The position numbers and the translations under genes are program-made. The notes below the pieces were generated by a model. That model searched no databases. It saw only the letters and a program-made list of their open reading frames with translations, and had not been told where the DNA came from. This document shows positions 6,911 through 7,439 of a DNA stretch of 7,439 nt, one piece after another. Source of the DNA: Candidatus Zhuqueibacterota bacterium (GTDB lineage: Bacteria; Zhuqueibacterota; Zhuqueibacteria; Thermofontimicrobiales; Thiofontviventaceae); the NCBI GenBank assembly GCA_014729735.1, contig WJJN01000342.1:1-7439 (forward strand), given 5' to 3'. Numbering within the stretch: the stretch's first letter is position 1; the number at the start of each line of letters is the position of its first letter.

Positions 6911-7084
6911 TCACAGAAAAGTTATAATTACTTCAATGTTTTTTCTCAACCACTCCTTCACAATTGATTGCATGTTGTTATCTTCCCCATTGGAATATTT
7001 CTGAATAAATCCGGCAATGTCAGGTTCCAAATAACGCGTCTTAACAATAATTGATGCTTGATATTTACAGAAATGTTTGATATA
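6911..7084 (-). pseudogene. Start-less small coding remnant, possible ribbon-helix-helix-like protein
   Basis: The minus strand is open from the stop codon at 7085-7087 to the TGA at 6911-6913. The translation looks protein-like: ASIIVKTRYLEPD (7058-7020), then AGFIQKYSNGEDNN, then MQSIVKEWLRKNIEVIITFL to the stop. A short beta-like strand followed by two amphipathic helices split by an NGEDNN turn resembles the ribbon-helix-helix layout, but I do not recognise the family. There is no ATG or GTG on this strand in any frame between 6974 and 7122. The only in-frame options are a TTG at 7030 without a Shine-Dalgarno sequence and an ATG at 6973 that would give just 20 residues. It is most likely a decayed gene or a 5'-truncated fragment, convergent with the PstS-like gene. 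A promoter for the plus strand overlaps its 5' end. Confidence 0.4.
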
Positions 7085-7086
7085 TT
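7058..7086 (+). promoter_or_regulatory. Sigma-70-type promoter of the beta-propeller gene
   Basis: TTGATA (7058-7063) and TATATT (7081-7086) are separated by exactly 17 bp, and each matches consensus at five of six positions. Transcription would start near 7093, leaving a leader of about 30 bases that contains the Shine-Dalgarno sequence. The gene is therefore probably expressed independently of the PstS-like gene upstream. Confidence 0.6.
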
Positions 7087-7110
7087 AGTTTTTTAACTAT
7101 TTATTATCGT

Positions 7111-7116
7111 AAGGAG
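7111..7116 (+). promoter_or_regulatory. Shine-Dalgarno site of the beta-propeller gene
   Basis: AAGGAG lies six bases before the ATG at 7123, a textbook spacing that fixes the start. Confidence 0.8.
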
Positions 7117-7122
7117 AGTGAG

Positions 7123-7439
7123 ATGAAACATTTAATTACTATCTTTTTTCTTATCATTCCTGTCATGCTGGTTGCTGATATTCACACGGTCGGCAGTCCT
7201 TATATTTTGGTGGGAAATGACGGAAATCATTATATGCAGCCGCGCTGGTCGCCGGATGGTTCCAAAATCGCTATGACCAGCGCCAATTATCGGGGACTGT
7301 GGATTATAAATACTAATAAAACACAAACCGTGCAATTGTCCGATGAAAGGGCGGCAGGCTTTGGCTTCGAGTGGTCAAGAGATTCCAGATCGATTGTCGC
7401 CCGAGTAGCGAAATATGATGGAGTAAGGCGATATGATGC
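7123..7439 (+). CDS. Secreted TolB/PD40-type beta-propeller protein, N-terminal part only
   Basis: The frame remains open to the right edge, giving 105 complete codons. Residues 1-18 are a signal peptide (MKHLITIFFLIIPVMLVA/D). Two PD40-type repeats follow: QPRWSPDGSKIAMTSANYRGLWIINT at about 39-64, with the diagnostic WSPDGSKIA strand-turn, and GFEWSRDSRSIVARVA at about 80-96, a diverged second copy in which SRDSRS replaces SPDGSK. Such repeats build a TolB-like six- or seven-bladed propeller used for protein contacts in the periplasm or as the N-terminal part of larger enzymes such as S9-type peptidases. The missing C-terminus decides between these, so no gene name is given. TolB itself is less likely, because no Tol-Pal genes are seen beside it. 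It has its own promoter and ribosome-binding site, 223 bp after the PstS-like gene. Confidence 0.85.
   Translation, partial: MKHLITIFFLIIPVMLVADIHTVGSPYILVGNDGNHYMQPRWSPDGSKIAMTSANYRGLWIINTNKTQTVQLSDERAAGFGFEWSRDSRSIVARVAKYDGVRRYD

Noticed and set aside
6900..6960. Intrinsic terminator after the PstS-like gene
   Set aside because: Only a weak AT-rich TAATT/AATTA pairing is present, with no GC stem followed by a T-run.

Overview
The window looks like the chromosome of a Gram-negative bacterium of the FCB (Bacteroidota/Chlorobiota/Calditrichota-like) assemblage. The evidence is a TonB-dependent receptor with an N-terminal carboxypeptidase-regulatory-like extension, a secreted repeat protein of a type common in these phyla, and a secreted M28 peptidase with a PA-like insert. 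Two promoter-like sites are of the ordinary TTGACA/TATAAT kind rather than the Bacteroidota -33/-7 kind, and three of the five genes have clear Shine-Dalgarno sequences. A member outside core Bacteroidota, such as Calditrichota, is therefore plausible but not proven.

Left half, minus strand: a TonB-dependent outer-membrane receptor (stop at 1299, preferred start at 4187) is followed downstream on the same strand by a secreted repeat protein that probably folds as a right-handed beta-helix (start at 1050, running off the left edge). Their 248-bp intercistronic gap holds a perfect 10-bp GC-rich stem-loop and no convincing promoter, so the pair is probably co-expressed.

The centre (4206-4424) is a divergent intergenic region. 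It holds an AT-rich near-palindrome that can also be read as two hexamers 11 bp apart, a ten-unit heptanucleotide repeat that flips orientation part-way, and a strong promoter-like site whose -10 box ends five bases before the next start codon.

Right half, plus strand: a secreted M28 zinc peptidase (4425-6083) and, 9 bp later, a PstS-like phosphate-type substrate-binding protein (6093-6899) form an apparent operon, and neither has a Shine-Dalgarno sequence. Next comes a 223-bp gap with a start-less minus-strand coding remnant (6911-7084) and a second good promoter. The window ends in the first 106 codons of a secreted TolB/PD40-type beta-propeller protein (from 7123).

Functionally the window reads as a cell-envelope and nutrient-acquisition locus: surface receptor plus secreted partner on one strand, secreted hydrolase plus high-affinity binding protein on the other. 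A link to phosphate is an inference from the PstS-like protein and a weak PhoP-box-like sequence. No pstCAB or phoU genes are visible.
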